Source: Blastococcus sp. CPCC 205250
GTDB lineage: Bacteria > Actinomycetota > Actinomycetes > Mycobacteriales > Geodermatophilaceae
Assembly: GCF_019799925.1 (NCBI RefSeq)
Contig: NZ_JABGCG010000010.1
Coordinates: forward strand, 180,746 to 244,745
Direction: 5' to 3'
DNA length: 64,000 bases
The translations under genes and the position numbers were made by a program. Shown one piece after another: positions 33,617 through 42,428 of the stretch. The notes below the pieces were generated by a model that saw only the letters and a list, made by a program, of their open reading frames with translations, was not told the DNA's origin and searched no databases. Position 1 is the stretch's first letter. Every line of letters starts with the position of its first letter.

Positions 33617-34371
33617 GCGCCGTCCGGGTCGATCCCGCGGGCGCGCAGGGCCGCCTCGATCGCCTCGCAGACCGTGCGGACGACGTACACGCGCGCCCAC
33701 CGCTTGTCGTCGCCGGCCACCACGTGCCAGGGGGCGCCGGGGCGGTCGGTGCGCTCGAGCATGTCCTCGATCGCGACCTCGTACGCCTCGCGCTTCTCGC
33801 GGTTGCGCCAGTCCTCGTCGGTGAGCTTCCAGGCCCGCAGCGGGTCGTCGCGACGGGACTCGAAGCGCCGCAGCTGCTCCTCGGGGGAGACGTGCACCCA
33901 GAACTTGACCAGGATCATCCCCTCGGCGGCCAGGGTCGTCTCCATGTCGTTGATCTCGCCGTAGGCCCGCTGCCAGGCGTCCTCGGAGGCGAACCCCTCC
34001 ACCCGCTCGACCAGCACCCGGCCGTACCAGGTGCGGTCGAGCACCGCCATGCCGCCCCAGCCGGGCAGCACCGGCCAGAACCGCCACAGGAAGTGGTGCC
34101 GCTTCTCGTCGTGGGTGGGCGCGGCGAACTGGGCGACCCGCACGTGCCGCGGGTCCAGCTCCTCGACCAGCCGCTTGATCGCCCCACCCTTGCCGGAGGC
34201 GTCCCACCCCTCGAACAGCACGCACAGCGGCGGGCCCAGCTCCCCGCCGCCGAGCTGGCCGCCCAGCCGCAGCCGCAGGCGCACCAGCCGTTCCTGCGCC
34301 TCGGCCAGCTGATCCTTGGCCTCCTTCTTGGGCAGGCTCACGGTCAGGTCGACGTCGGCGAGGCGGCTCAT
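33613..34371 (-). CDS. Polyphosphate kinase 2 family protein
   Basis: Nucleotide-polyphosphate phosphotransferase, 252 aa, one domain. Walker A is FEGWDASGKGGAIKRL; the lid and Walker B region contains DRTWYGRVLVERVEG. It belongs to the PPK2 family, which phosphorylates AMP, ADP or GDP with polyphosphate; the subclass is not determined here. The ATG at 34371 (SRLADVDL...) gives the usual length; an upstream start would add a basic, unlikely leader. Confidence 0.92.
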   Translation of the reverse strand: MSRLADVDLTVSLPKKEAKDQLAEAQERLVRLRLRLGGQLGGGELGPPLCVLFEGWDASGKGGAIKRLVEELDPRHVRVAQFAAPTHDEKRHHFLWRFWPVLPGWGGMAVLDRTWYGRVLVERVEGFASEDAWQRAYGEINDMETTLAAEGMILVKFWVHVSPEEQLRRFESRRDDPLRAWKLTDEDWRNREKREAYEVAIEDMLERTDRPGAPWHVVAGDDKRWARVYVVRTVCEAIEAALRARGIDPDGA

Positions 34372-34402
34372 CCCCGCAGCCTCGCCGCTGCGGCCCCGGC
34401 TG

Positions 34403-35062
34403 TCACGCCGGCGGCTCCACCGGCGGCGGCCCGCCGTGCTGCCGGATCCAGGCATGCATGGCGATCCCGGCCGCGACCCCGGCGTTGATCGAGCGGGTGG
34501 AGCCGTACTGGGCGATCGACAGGACGCCGTCGGCGAGGTCGCGGGCGGCGTCGGACAGCCCCGTCCCCTCCTGGCCGAACAGCAGCACGCACGCCCGCGG
34601 CAGCGGCTCGGTCTCCAGCGGCCGGGCGCCGGGCAGGTTGTCGACGGCCAGCAGCGGCAGGCCCTCCGTCCGCGCCCAGGCGGCCAGCGTGGCCACGTCG
34701 GGGGAGTGGTGCACGTGCAGGTAGCGGTCGGTGACCATCGCGCCGCGGCGGTTCCAGCGCCGCCGTCCCACCACGTGCACCCCCGCGGCGAGGAAGGCGT
34801 TGGCGGTGCGCACGACCGTCCCGATGTTCAGGTCGTGCTTCCAGTTCTCGATCGCGACGTGGAAGGGGTGCCGGCGGGTGTCCAGGTCGGCCACGACCGC
34901 CTCGACCGTCCAGTAGCGGTACCGGTCGGCGACGTTGCGCCGGTCGCCGTGCGCCAGCAGCTCGGGGTCGTAGCGCGGGTCCTCGGGCCACGGGCCCTCC
35001 CACGGGCCGACGCCGACGGCCTCCGGACCCGGGAGGGTGAGCTCGCTCTCGGCGTCCGACAC
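34403..35062 (-). CDS. SpoU-family RNA methyltransferase
   Basis: SPOUT-class 2'-O-methyltransferase, 219 aa. It carries the three SpoU motifs: NIGTVVRTANAF (motif 1), LLFGQEGTGLS (motif 2) and SIAQYGSTRSINAGVAAGIAM (motif 3, cut). The target, tRNA or rRNA, cannot be assigned. GTG start at 35062, seven bases after a TACCGT -10 on the same strand, so leaderless. It diverges from rlmN across only 21 bases. Confidence 0.9.
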   Translation of the reverse strand: MSDAESELTLPGPEAVGVGPWEGPWPEDPRYDPELLAHGDRRNVADRYRYWTVEAVVADLDTRRHPFHVAIENWKHDLNIGTVVRTANAFLAAGVHVVGRRRWNRRGAMVTDRYLHVHHSPDVATLAAWARTEGLPLLAVDNLPGARPLETEPLPRACVLLFGQEGTGLSDAARDLADGVLSIAQYGSTRSINAGVAAGIAMHAWIRQHGGPPPVEPPA

Positions 35063-35069
35063 CCGCCGC

Positions 35070-35079
35070 ACGGTAGTGG
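35070..35079. promoter_or_regulatory. Overlapping divergent -10 elements, SpoU gene and rlmN
   Basis: Minus-strand TACCGT (35075-35070) lies seven bases before the SpoU GTG. Plus-strand TAGTGG (35074-35079, weak) lies four bases before the rlmN ATG. The two share two base pairs in a 21-base intergenic region. Confidence 0.4.
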
Positions 35080-35083
35080 GACC

Positions 35084-36274
35084 ATGGACGACGCCATGAC
35101 AGCCCTGCCCCTGGTCTTCGACGCCCCCCGCCGGGGCAAGCCGCCCCGCCACCTCGCCGACCTCACCCGCGAGGAGGCGCGTGCCGCCGTGGCCGACCTC
35201 GGCCAGCCGGCGTTCCGCGCCGACCAGCTGTCCCGGCACTTCTTCCGGGGCACCGACGACCCCGCGCAGATGACCGACGTCCCCGCGGCGGCCCGCGAGG
35301 CCCTCGCGTCGTCCCTGCTGCCCGGGCTGCTGACCCCGGTCCGGCACCAGGCCGCCGACGGCGGGCGCACCCGCAAGACGCTGTGGCGGCTGCACGACGG
35401 CGCGCTCGTGGAGAGCGTCCTCATGCGCTACCCCGACCGCGCCACCGTCTGCATCTCCAGCCAGGCCGGCTGCGGGATGGCCTGCCCCTTCTGCGCCACC
35501 GGGCAGGGCGGGCTCACCCGCAACCTCTCGGCCGCCGAGATCATCGGCCAGGCCGTGGCGGCCGCCCGCGCGATGGCCGACGGCGACCTGCCCGGCGGTC
35601 CGGGGCGGCTGTCCAACGTCGTGTTCATGGGCATGGGCGAGCCGCTGGCCAACTACGCCCGCGTCCGCCGCACCCTCGAGGCCCTGCACTCGCCCGCGCC
35701 GCACGGCCTGGGGCTGTCGCAGCGGTCGATCACCGTCTCCACGGTCGGCGTCGTCCCGGGGATCCGGAAGCTGACCGAGGAGGGCCTGTCGGTCACCCTC
35801 GCGGTGAGCCTGCACGCCCCGGACGACGAGCTGCGGGACACCCTCGTGCCGGTCAACACCCGGTGGAAGGTCGCCGAGGTCGTGGCGGCCGCCGACGCCT
35901 ACGCCGAGCGCACCGGGCGCCGCTACTCGGTCGAGTACGCCCTGATCCGCGACGTGAACGACCAGCCCGAGCGCGCCGACCTGCTCGGCCGGCTGCTCGC
36001 CCGCCGCCGCGCCCACGTCAACCTGATCCCGCTCAACCCCACGCCCGGCAGCCCGTGGGACGCCAGCCCGCTGCCCGCGCAGCGTGAGTTCGTCGCCCGG
36101 CTGCGCGCCGCCGGCGTGCCGACGACGGTGCGCGACACCCGCGGGTCGGACATCGACGGCGCCTGCGGCCAGCTCGCCGCCAGCGACCTGGCCGAGGGCG
36201 TCCCCAGCGTGGCGGTCGTGCCCGCGGCGCCGGTCGAGCCGCCGGTCGAGCTCGGGGCCGAGGCCGACGAGTGA
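35084..36274 (+). CDS. rlmN: 23S rRNA/tRNA (adenine-C2)-methyltransferase RlmN
   Basis: Radical SAM enzyme modifying A2503 of 23S rRNA and A37 of some tRNAs. 396 aa. The CxxxCxxC cluster is CGMACPFC; MGMGEPLANY, RSITVSTVG, LAVSLHAP and the resolving-cysteine region near the C terminus (DIDGACGQL) follow. Start ATG 35084; a second in-frame ATG at 35096 is possible. The stop overlaps the VIT1 gene (GTGA). Confidence 0.95.
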   Translation: MDDAMTALPLVFDAPRRGKPPRHLADLTREEARAAVADLGQPAFRADQLSRHFFRGTDDPAQMTDVPAAAREALASSLLPGLLTPVRHQAADGGRTRKTLWRLHDGALVESVLMRYPDRATVCISSQAGCGMACPFCATGQGGLTRNLSAAEIIGQAVAAARAMADGDLPGGPGRLSNVVFMGMGEPLANYARVRRTLEALHSPAPHGLGLSQRSITVSTVGVVPGIRKLTEEGLSVTLAVSLHAPDDELRDTLVPVNTRWKVAEVVAAADAYAERTGRRYSVEYALIRDVNDQPERADLLGRLLARRRAHVNLIPLNPTPGSPWDASPLPAQREFVARLRAAGVPTTVRDTRGSDIDGACGQLAASDLAEGVPSVAVVPAAPVEPPVELGAEADE

Positions 36275-37017
36275 GCGAGCTGGCCAGCCCACCCGGACAG
36301 CAGGACGACCCGGCCGACGACCTCGGCACGCACGGGCACAGCCACGCCGACGTCTCCGGCGGCTGGCTGCGCCCGGCGGTGTTCGGCGCGATGGACGGCC
36401 TGGTCACCAACACCGCGCTCGTCGCCGGTGTGGGCGGCGGGGGCGCCGCTCCGCGGGCGATCCTGCTCGCCGGGGTGGCCAGCCTGGTCGCCGGCGCCAT
36501 CTCGATGGCCCTGGGCGAGTACACCTCGGTGAAGACGCAGAACGAGCAGCTCGACCTCGAGGTCGCCAAGGAGCGACGGGAGCTGCAGCGCAACCCCCGC
36601 GGCGAGCTCGCCGAGCTGGTCACCCAGCTGCGGGTCCGCGGCGTCGAGGAGCACCTGGCGCAGCAGGTCGCCGAGCAGCTCTCGCGCGACCCGGAGACGG
36701 CCCTGCGGCTGCACGTGGTCGCCGAGATGGGCGTGACGGTCGACGACGAGCCCTCGCCGCGGACGGCGGCGCTGTCCTCGCTGGTCACCTTCGCCCTCGG
36801 GGCGGTCGTGCCGCTGCTGCCCTACCTCTTCGGCGTCTCGCTGCTGTGGGTGGCGCTGGTGTGCGGCGGCATCGGGCTGGCCGTGGCCGGGGCGCTGTCC
36901 TCGCGGTTCACCCCGCGGCCGTGGTGGTTCGCCGGCGGCCGCCAGCTGCTGTTCGGGGCGCTGGCCGCCGCGGCCACGTACGCCATCGGCCTGGCGATCG
37001 GCGTCACCGCCACCTGA
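36271..37017 (+). CDS. VIT1/CCC1 family membrane protein
   Basis: A 248-residue member of the VIT1/CCC1 family of iron/manganese transporters. It has GAMDGLVTNTALVAGV in helix 1, ISMALGEYTSVKTQNE in helix 2, a cytoplasmic helical loop rich in Glu/Arg, and three more hydrophobic helices. An HGHSHAD motif at the N terminus may bind metal. GTG start within the rlmN stop. A hairpin follows its stop. Confidence 0.9.
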   Translation: MSELASPPGQQDDPADDLGTHGHSHADVSGGWLRPAVFGAMDGLVTNTALVAGVGGGGAAPRAILLAGVASLVAGAISMALGEYTSVKTQNEQLDLEVAKERRELQRNPRGELAELVTQLRVRGVEEHLAQQVAEQLSRDPETALRLHVVAEMGVTVDDEPSPRTAALSSLVTFALGAVVPLLPYLFGVSLLWVALVCGGIGLAVAGALSSRFTPRPWWFAGGRQLLFGALAAAATYAIGLAIGVTAT

Positions 37018-37068
37018 GCCCGGGCCGTTCGATCACCCGACCGGACCGGCCCCCGGTCGCCCGGACGA

Positions 37069-37105
37069 CGCGAGGCCCGCCCCCGAGGTGGGGACGGGCC
37101 TCGCG
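37069..37105. terminator. Bidirectional hairpin between convergent genes
   Basis: CGCGAGGCCCG and CGGGCCTCGCG form an 11-bp stem, with a further CCCC/GGGG inside. It lies between the VIT1 gene and the DUF2631 gene, which converge. Confidence 0.75.
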
Positions 37106-37121
37106 GAGGGCGCCGCTCAGC

Positions 37122-37448
37122 TCACTTCGCGCGCCAGGCGTTCTTCCGGCGACGCCAGTCCCAGATCAGGATGCCGATCATCCCGACGACGATGCCGACG
37201 ATCCACAGGTCCTCGATCCGGCCCTCGTGGTTGCCGACCAGGTACGCCAGCGTCCACAGGGCGGCGATGACGACGCCGATCCGCCCGGCCCGGCCGGTCT
37301 CGCCGTGCCAGCCCCACTCCTCGGGGCTCTCGTGCTGGACCGGCACCGCGCCGTCGCGGACCACGCCCTCCTCGCGGTTGGGCTGGTTGACCCGCGTGGT
37401 GTCGGGGTGGTCGATCGTGATCCGGTCCCGGTGGGCCTGCTCGCTCAC
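37122..37448 (-). CDS. DUF2631 family membrane protein
   Basis: A 108-residue actinobacteria-specific protein with one or two membrane helices (IGVVIAALWTLAYLVGN and IVGIVVGMIGILIWD) and a basic C terminus (WRRRKNAWRAK). The soluble N-terminal half is charged (HPDTTRVNQPN). No known function; it lies near dxr in mycobacteria too (Rv2876 region). GTG start with GAGGAG upstream. Confidence 0.85.
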   Translation of the reverse strand: MSEQAHRDRITIDHPDTTRVNQPNREEGVVRDGAVPVQHESPEEWGWHGETGRAGRIGVVIAALWTLAYLVGNHEGRIEDLWIVGIVVGMIGILIWDWRRRKNAWRAK

Positions 37449-37671
37449 GTGCTCTCCTCGTTGGCGCTCGTCGCGCCCGTTCGCGGCGCTGCTTCGTTCC
37501 CGGTCGGCTCGCACGCTCGCCGACTGCTCGCCTCGCGGGTGCCCTCGCGCGACGCCCGCGAGCACTGCTCCGTCCGACGGCGGCGGGCGAGCTCGCCGAC
37601 ACCCGCATCTTGCCAGCCCCAGCGCGCCCGTACCGCACGAGGGCGGCGCGTCGTCGGGGAGGATGGGCGTC

Positions 37672-38874
37672 ATGAGTGCCGTCCGCGAGGTCACCGTGCT
37701 CGGCTCGACCGGGTCGATCGGCCGGCAGGCGATCGCCGTGGCCGAGCAGAACCCCGACCGCCTGCGGATCACCGGCCTGGCCGCGGGCGGCGGCAACATC
37801 GCCGAGCTGGCCGAGCAGGCGCTGGCGCTGGGCGTGCGGACCGTCGCGGTCGCCCGGGCGACCGCGGCGCAGGACCTGCAGCTGGCCTTCTACGCCGCGG
37901 CGTCCAAGCGCGGCTGGTCGAAGGGCGAGTACGCGCTCCCGGAGATCCTCGCCGGGCCGCGGGCGGCCGAGGAGCTGGCTGCGCGGCCGGCCGACGTCGT
38001 CCTCAACGGGATCACCGGGTCCATCGGCCTGGGCCCGACCCTGTCCGCGCTGGCCGCCGGGCGCACCGTCGCGCTGGCCAACAAGGAGTCGCTGGTGGCC
38101 GGCGGCGACCTGGTCACCGCCGCGGCGGCCCCGGGCCAGCTGGTGCCGGTGGACTCCGAGCACTCGGCGCTGGCCCAGTGCCTGCGCGGCGGCTCCCGCG
38201 GCGAGGTGGCGCGGCTGGTCCTCACCGCCAGCGGCGGGCCGTTCCGCGGCCGCAGCGCCGCCGACCTGGCCGGGGTCACCGTGGAGCAGGCGCTGGCCCA
38301 CCCCACGTGGGACATGGGCCCGGTCGTGACCATCAACTCGGCCACGCTGGTGAACAAGGGCCTGGAGCTCATCGAGGCGCACCTGCTGTTCGACGTCCCC
38401 TACGCCGACATCGACGTCGTCGTCCACCCGCAGTCGATCGTGCACTCGATGGTCACCTTCGCCGACGGCGCCACGATCGCCCAGGCCAGCCCGCCGGACA
38501 TGCGCCTGCCCATCGCCCTGGCGCTGGCGTGGCCCGACCGGCTGCCGCACGTGCAGCCGGCCCTGGACTGGTCCAGCGCAAGCACGTGGGAGTTCGCGCC
38601 GCTGGACGACGAGGCGTTCCCCGCGGTCCGGCTCGCCCGCTCCGCCGGGGAGGCCCGGGGCGTGGTGCCGGCGATGTTCAACGCGGCCAACGAGGAGGCG
38701 GTCGCGGCCTTCCTCGCGGGTCGGCTGCCGTTCCGGGGCATCGTCGACCTCGTCGCGCGTACCCTCGACGACGCGCCGGACCTCGGCGCCCCCACCTGCG
38801 TGGACGACGTCCTGGCCGCTGAGCGGTGGGCCCGGCAGCACGCCCGCGCCGCCATCGCCGGAGGCATGCACTGA
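37672..38874 (+). CDS. dxr: 1-deoxy-D-xylulose-5-phosphate reductoisomerase
   Basis: First committed enzyme of the MEP isoprenoid pathway; 400 aa. NADPH-binding GSTGSIGRQAI, then ANKESLVAGG, PVDSEHSA, SGGPFRGR, HPTWDMG (metal/substrate loop), NSATLVNKGLE and VHPQSIVHSMV. ATG 37672 is nine bases after GGGGAGG. ispG, another MEP gene, follows after rseP. Confidence 0.96.
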   Translation: MSAVREVTVLGSTGSIGRQAIAVAEQNPDRLRITGLAAGGGNIAELAEQALALGVRTVAVARATAAQDLQLAFYAAASKRGWSKGEYALPEILAGPRAAEELAARPADVVLNGITGSIGLGPTLSALAAGRTVALANKESLVAGGDLVTAAAAPGQLVPVDSEHSALAQCLRGGSRGEVARLVLTASGGPFRGRSAADLAGVTVEQALAHPTWDMGPVVTINSATLVNKGLELIEAHLLFDVPYADIDVVVHPQSIVHSMVTFADGATIAQASPPDMRLPIALALAWPDRLPHVQPALDWSSASTWEFAPLDDEAFPAVRLARSAGEARGVVPAMFNAANEEAVAAFLAGRLPFRGIVDLVARTLDDAPDLGAPTCVDDVLAAERWARQHARAAIAGGMH

Positions 38875-40262
38875 CCGGGTTCCTGCTGACGGTCCTGGGG
38901 ATCGTCGCGTTCGCGATCGGCCTGCTGTTCTCCATCGGCTTCCACGAGTACGGCCACTTCATGTGGGCCCGGAAGTTCGGCATGCGGGTGCCGCAGTTCA
39001 TGGTCGGCTTCGGCCCGACCGTGTTCTCCCGCACCCGCGGGGAGACCGAGTACGGCATCAAGGCCATCCCCATGGGCGGCTACATCCGCATCGTCGGGAT
39101 GATCCCGCCCGCCGAGGAGGGCGAGAGCAAGCGCGCCACCCGGATGCGGACGTTCATCGCCGAGGTGCGCGGCCAGGCGCTCAACGACGTCCGCCCCGGC
39201 GACGAGGGCCGGGTCTTCTACGCCAAGCCGTGGTGGCAGCGGGTCATCGTCATGTCCGCCGGCCCGCTGCACAACCTGCTGCTCGCGGTGGTGTTCTTCG
39301 CCATCACCCTGACCGCGGTCGGCACCAGCGTGATCACCACCCAGGTGCGGACCGTGCCGGCCTGCGTCGTCCCCGCGGACGCCCAGAGCATCGACCGGGC
39401 CGCGGCCGACGACAGCGACGTCTGCGACATCCCCATCGTCACCAGCGGGGCCGACGCCGGTCAGGTGTGCGAGGAGGGGAGCCCGAACTGCGCCCTCCCG
39501 GTGGCCAGCCCCGCGGCCCGCGCCGGCCTGCAGCCCGGCGACACGATCGTGGCCGTCGGCGGTGAGTCGGTCGACCCGACCGACCACGACAGCTGGACGA
39601 CCGTGCAGCAGGCGATCCGCAACTCCCCGGGCGAGGAGCTGACGCTCACCATCGAGCGCGACGGGGAGCGGCAGGACCTCACCGTCACCCCGATCGAGAA
39701 CACCGTCGTCAACGACGACGGCGACGGCACCATGACCGCCGGGTACCTCGGCGTCAGCCCGGTCCCCGGGTTCGCCCGCCAGTCGGTGACCGAGCTGCCG
39801 TCGTACTTCGGCACCGTCGTGGCCGCCTCGGTCGAGCGGCTGGTCGAGATCCCCGAGCGCGTCCCGCAGCTGTTCCGCGCGGCGTTCCTCGGCGAGGAGC
39901 GGGACGAGAACGGCCCGATCGGCGTGGTCGGCGTCGGCCGGATCTCCGGCGAGGTCTTCTCGATCGAGGAGTTCAGCACCGCGCAGAAGATCAGCTTCTT
40001 CCTGAGCCTGCTGGCCAGCGTCAACCTGGTGCTGTTCCTGTTCAACCTGCTGCCGATGTACCCGCTCGACGGCGGGCACGTGGCCGGCGCGCTGTACGAG
40101 AAGGCGCGCTCCACCGTGGCCCGCTGGCGCGGCCGTCCCGACCCGGGGCCGTTCGACATCGCCCGGCTCATGCCGGTCGCCTACGTCGTCGCCGGGTTGT
40201 TCATCGCGCTGTCGGGGCTGCTGCTGGTCGCCGACATCGTCAACCCGATCACCCTGCAGTAG
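38871..40262 (+). CDS. rseP: Site-2 intramembrane metalloprotease RseP/Rip1
   Basis: M50 protease that cleaves membrane anti-sigma factors; homologue of mycobacterial Rip1, which also lies between dxr and ispG. About 463 aa. HExxH is in GFHEYGHF; the C-terminal LDG motif is in PMYPLDGGH; a PDZ domain (ASPAARAGLQPGD) lies between. There is no ATG or GTG before the first helix; the CTG at 38871 overlaps the dxr stop (CTGA), with GGAGG upstream. The start is therefore unusual or uncertain. Confidence 0.92.
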   Translation: MTGFLLTVLGIVAFAIGLLFSIGFHEYGHFMWARKFGMRVPQFMVGFGPTVFSRTRGETEYGIKAIPMGGYIRIVGMIPPAEEGESKRATRMRTFIAEVRGQALNDVRPGDEGRVFYAKPWWQRVIVMSAGPLHNLLLAVVFFAITLTAVGTSVITTQVRTVPACVVPADAQSIDRAAADDSDVCDIPIVTSGADAGQVCEEGSPNCALPVASPAARAGLQPGDTIVAVGGESVDPTDHDSWTTVQQAIRNSPGEELTLTIERDGERQDLTVTPIENTVVNDDGDGTMTAGYLGVSPVPGFARQSVTELPSYFGTVVAASVERLVEIPERVPQLFRAAFLGEERDENGPIGVVGVGRISGEVFSIEEFSTAQKISFFLSLLASVNLVLFLFNLLPMYPLDGGHVAGALYEKARSTVARWRGRPDPGPFDIARLMPVAYVVAGLFIALSGLLLVADIVNPITLQ

Positions 40263-40317
40263 CCGCGGGGTCAGCGGGGTCACGGCGCCGACGGCGGCAG
40301 CCGCCTGCGCGGAGGGC

Positions 40318-40323
40318 GATACT
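40318..40323 (+). promoter_or_regulatory. Likely leaderless -10 for ispG
   Basis: GATACT followed by seven bases (GGGAGTC) and the ispG ATG. The GGGAG could also act as a weak Shine-Dalgarno, but it is too close to the start. Confidence 0.4.
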
Positions 40324-40330
40324 GGGAGTC

Positions 40331-41491
40331 ATGGCCATCCCCGTCGGTCTCGGCATGCCCGCAGCTCCTCCGCCCGTCCTGGCTCCACGCCGGAAGACGC
40401 GGCAGCTGGACGTGGGCGGCGTCGGCGTCGGCAGCGACTCCCCGGTCAGCGTGCAGTCGATGACGACGACCAAGACCGCGGACGTCAACGCGACGCTGCA
40501 GCAGATCGCCGAGCTGACCGCGGCCGGGTGCCAGATCGTGCGCGTGGCCGTGCCCGACACCGACGACGCCGAGGCGCTGCCGGAGATCGCCCGGCACTCG
40601 CAGATCCCGGTCATCGCCGACATCCACTTCCAGCCGCGGTACGTCTTCGCCGCGATCGACGCCGGCTGCGCCGCGGTGCGGGTCAACCCGGGCAACATCA
40701 AGAAGTTCGACGACCGGGTGGGCGACATCGCCAAGGCGGCCGGGGACGCCGGCGTCCCGATCCGGATCGGGGTCAACGCCGGCTCGCTGGACAAGCGACT
40801 GCTCGCCAAGTACGGCCGGGCCACGCCCGAGGCGCTGGTCGAGTCCGCGCTGTGGGAGTGCTCGCTGTTCGAGGAGCACGGCTTCCGCGACATCAAGATC
40901 TCGGTCAAGCACAACGACCCGGTCGTGATGGTGCGCGCCTACGAGCTGCTCGCCGCGCAGTGCGACTACCCGCTGCACCTCGGCGTGACCGAGGCGGGGC
41001 CGGCCTTCCAGGGCACCATCAAGTCCGCCGTCGCCTTCGGGGCGCTGCTGAGCAAGGGGATCGGCGACACCATCCGCGTCTCCCTCTCCGCGCCGCCGGT
41101 CGAGGAGGTCAAGGTCGGCACCCAGATCCTGGAGTCGCTGAACCTGCGCCAGCGCGGCCTGGAGATCGTCAGCTGCCCCTCCTGCGGCCGCGCCCAGGTC
41201 GACGTCTACAAGCTCGCCAACGAGGTGACCGCCGGCCTCGACGGCCTCGAGGTGCCGCTGCGCGTGGCGGTCATGGGCTGCGTCGTCAACGGCCCCGGTG
41301 AGGCCCGCGAGGCCGACCTCGGGGTGGCGTCGGGCAACGGCAAGGGCCAGATCTTCGTCAAGGGCGAGGTGGTCAAGACCGTGCCCGAGTCGCAGATCGT
41401 CGAGACGCTGATCGAGGAGGCCCTGCGTCTGGCGGGCCAGCAGGCCGACGACGGCGTCCCCTCGGGGCCGCCGGTCGTCACCGTCGGCTGA
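40331..41491 (+). CDS. ispG: HMB-PP synthase IspG
   Basis: 4Fe-4S enzyme converting MEcPP to HMBPP in the MEP pathway; 386 aa. Cluster cysteines in SCPSCGR and MGCVVNGPGE are present. Other motifs: SVQSMTTTKTADVNAT, RVNPGNIKKFD and LHLGVTEAG. Bacterial (gcpE) type without the plant-like insertion. Neighbour genes match mycobacteria (Rv2868c). Confidence 0.96.
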   Translation: MAIPVGLGMPAAPPPVLAPRRKTRQLDVGGVGVGSDSPVSVQSMTTTKTADVNATLQQIAELTAAGCQIVRVAVPDTDDAEALPEIARHSQIPVIADIHFQPRYVFAAIDAGCAAVRVNPGNIKKFDDRVGDIAKAAGDAGVPIRIGVNAGSLDKRLLAKYGRATPEALVESALWECSLFEEHGFRDIKISVKHNDPVVMVRAYELLAAQCDYPLHLGVTEAGPAFQGTIKSAVAFGALLSKGIGDTIRVSLSAPPVEEVKVGTQILESLNLRQRGLEIVSCPSCGRAQVDVYKLANEVTAGLDGLEVPLRVAVMGCVVNGPGEAREADLGVASGNGKGQIFVKGEVVKTVPESQIVETLIEEALRLAGQQADDGVPSGPPVVTVG

Positions 41492-41519
41492 CGGCCGGCA
41501 CGGGGTGTTGCGCTCCGCC

Positions 41520-42383
41520 ATGTCATCCACCCGCCCCACCACCCCGACGGCCCGCGTGCTCGACGAGGGCGACGAGCGGGCCGTCCGCCGGCTGCTGGAC
41601 ACCGACCCGGTCGCCGGCTGCGTGATCGCCGGCCGCGTCGAGCGGTCGGGCACCGCCGCCGCGGCCCTCGGCGCACCCCTGTGGGGCTTCGGTGCCGGCC
41701 GGGACCTGGACGCCGTCTGCCTGGCCGGGGCCAACCTCATCCCCTTCGCGCTGCCGGGCGCCGAGCGCGCGTCGGCCGTCGCCTTCGCCGAGCGGGCCCG
41801 CCGGGCCGGTCGGCGCTGCTCCACGATCGTCGGCCCGGCGGAGGCGGTCGACCCGCTGTGGGAGCTCCTCGCCCCGCACTGGGGCCCGGCGCGCGACCAC
41901 CGGCCGCGGCAGCCCCTGATGGCCATCGAGGGCCCCCCGGCGGTGGCGCCCGAGCCCCGCGTGCGGCCCGTGCGGCCCGGGGAGGTGGAGGTCCTCTTCC
42001 CGGCGGCGGTCGCGATGTTCACCGAGGAGGTCGGCGTCAGCCCGCTGCGCGGCGACGGCGGGGCCGGCTACCGCGCCCGGGTGGCCGAGCTGGTGGGCGC
42101 CGGGCAGTCGCTGGCGTGGATCGAGGACGGCCAGGTGCTGTTCAAGGCAGAGATCGGTGCGGTGTCGCGCGCGGTCTGCCAGGTGCAGGGCGTGTGGGTC
42201 TCACCCGCCGTGCGCGGGCGGGGGATCGGCACCGCGGGCACCGCCGCCGTCGTGGAGTACGCCCGCTCGGCGATCGCCCCGGTGGTCAGCCTCTACGTCA
42301 ACGACTTCAACGCCCCGGCGCGCGCGTCCTACGCCCGCGTGGGCTTCCGCGAGGTCGGCCGGTACGCCAGCGTCCTGTTCTAG
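41520..42383 (+). CDS. DUF4081-GNAT acetyltransferase
   Basis: A 287-residue GNAT protein with an N-terminal DUF4081 region. The acetyl-CoA loop is in VSPAVRGRGIGTAG and the C-terminal NDFNAPARASYARVGFREVG completes the fold. Substrate unknown; always beside ispG in actinobacteria (Rv2867c position). I chose ATG 41520 over an in-frame GTG at 41505. Confidence 0.88.
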   Translation: MSSTRPTTPTARVLDEGDERAVRRLLDTDPVAGCVIAGRVERSGTAAAALGAPLWGFGAGRDLDAVCLAGANLIPFALPGAERASAVAFAERARRAGRRCSTIVGPAEAVDPLWELLAPHWGPARDHRPRQPLMAIEGPPAVAPEPRVRPVRPGEVEVLFPAAVAMFTEEVGVSPLRGDGGAGYRARVAELVGAGQSLAWIEDGQVLFKAEIGAVSRAVCQVQGVWVSPAVRGRGIGTAGTAAVVEYARSAIAPVVSLYVNDFNAPARASYARVGFREVGRYASVLF

Positions 42384-42428
42384 GTGTCGTGCCCGACTCG
42401 GCGGTCCGGGGGTGGCAGGCTCCCTGCC

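Noticed and set aside
37449..37671. The gene-free stretch between the DUF2631 gene and dxr as a hidden gene
   Set aside because: Frames there lack starts with ribosome sites and coding-like composition; it is probably promoter and spacer DNA.
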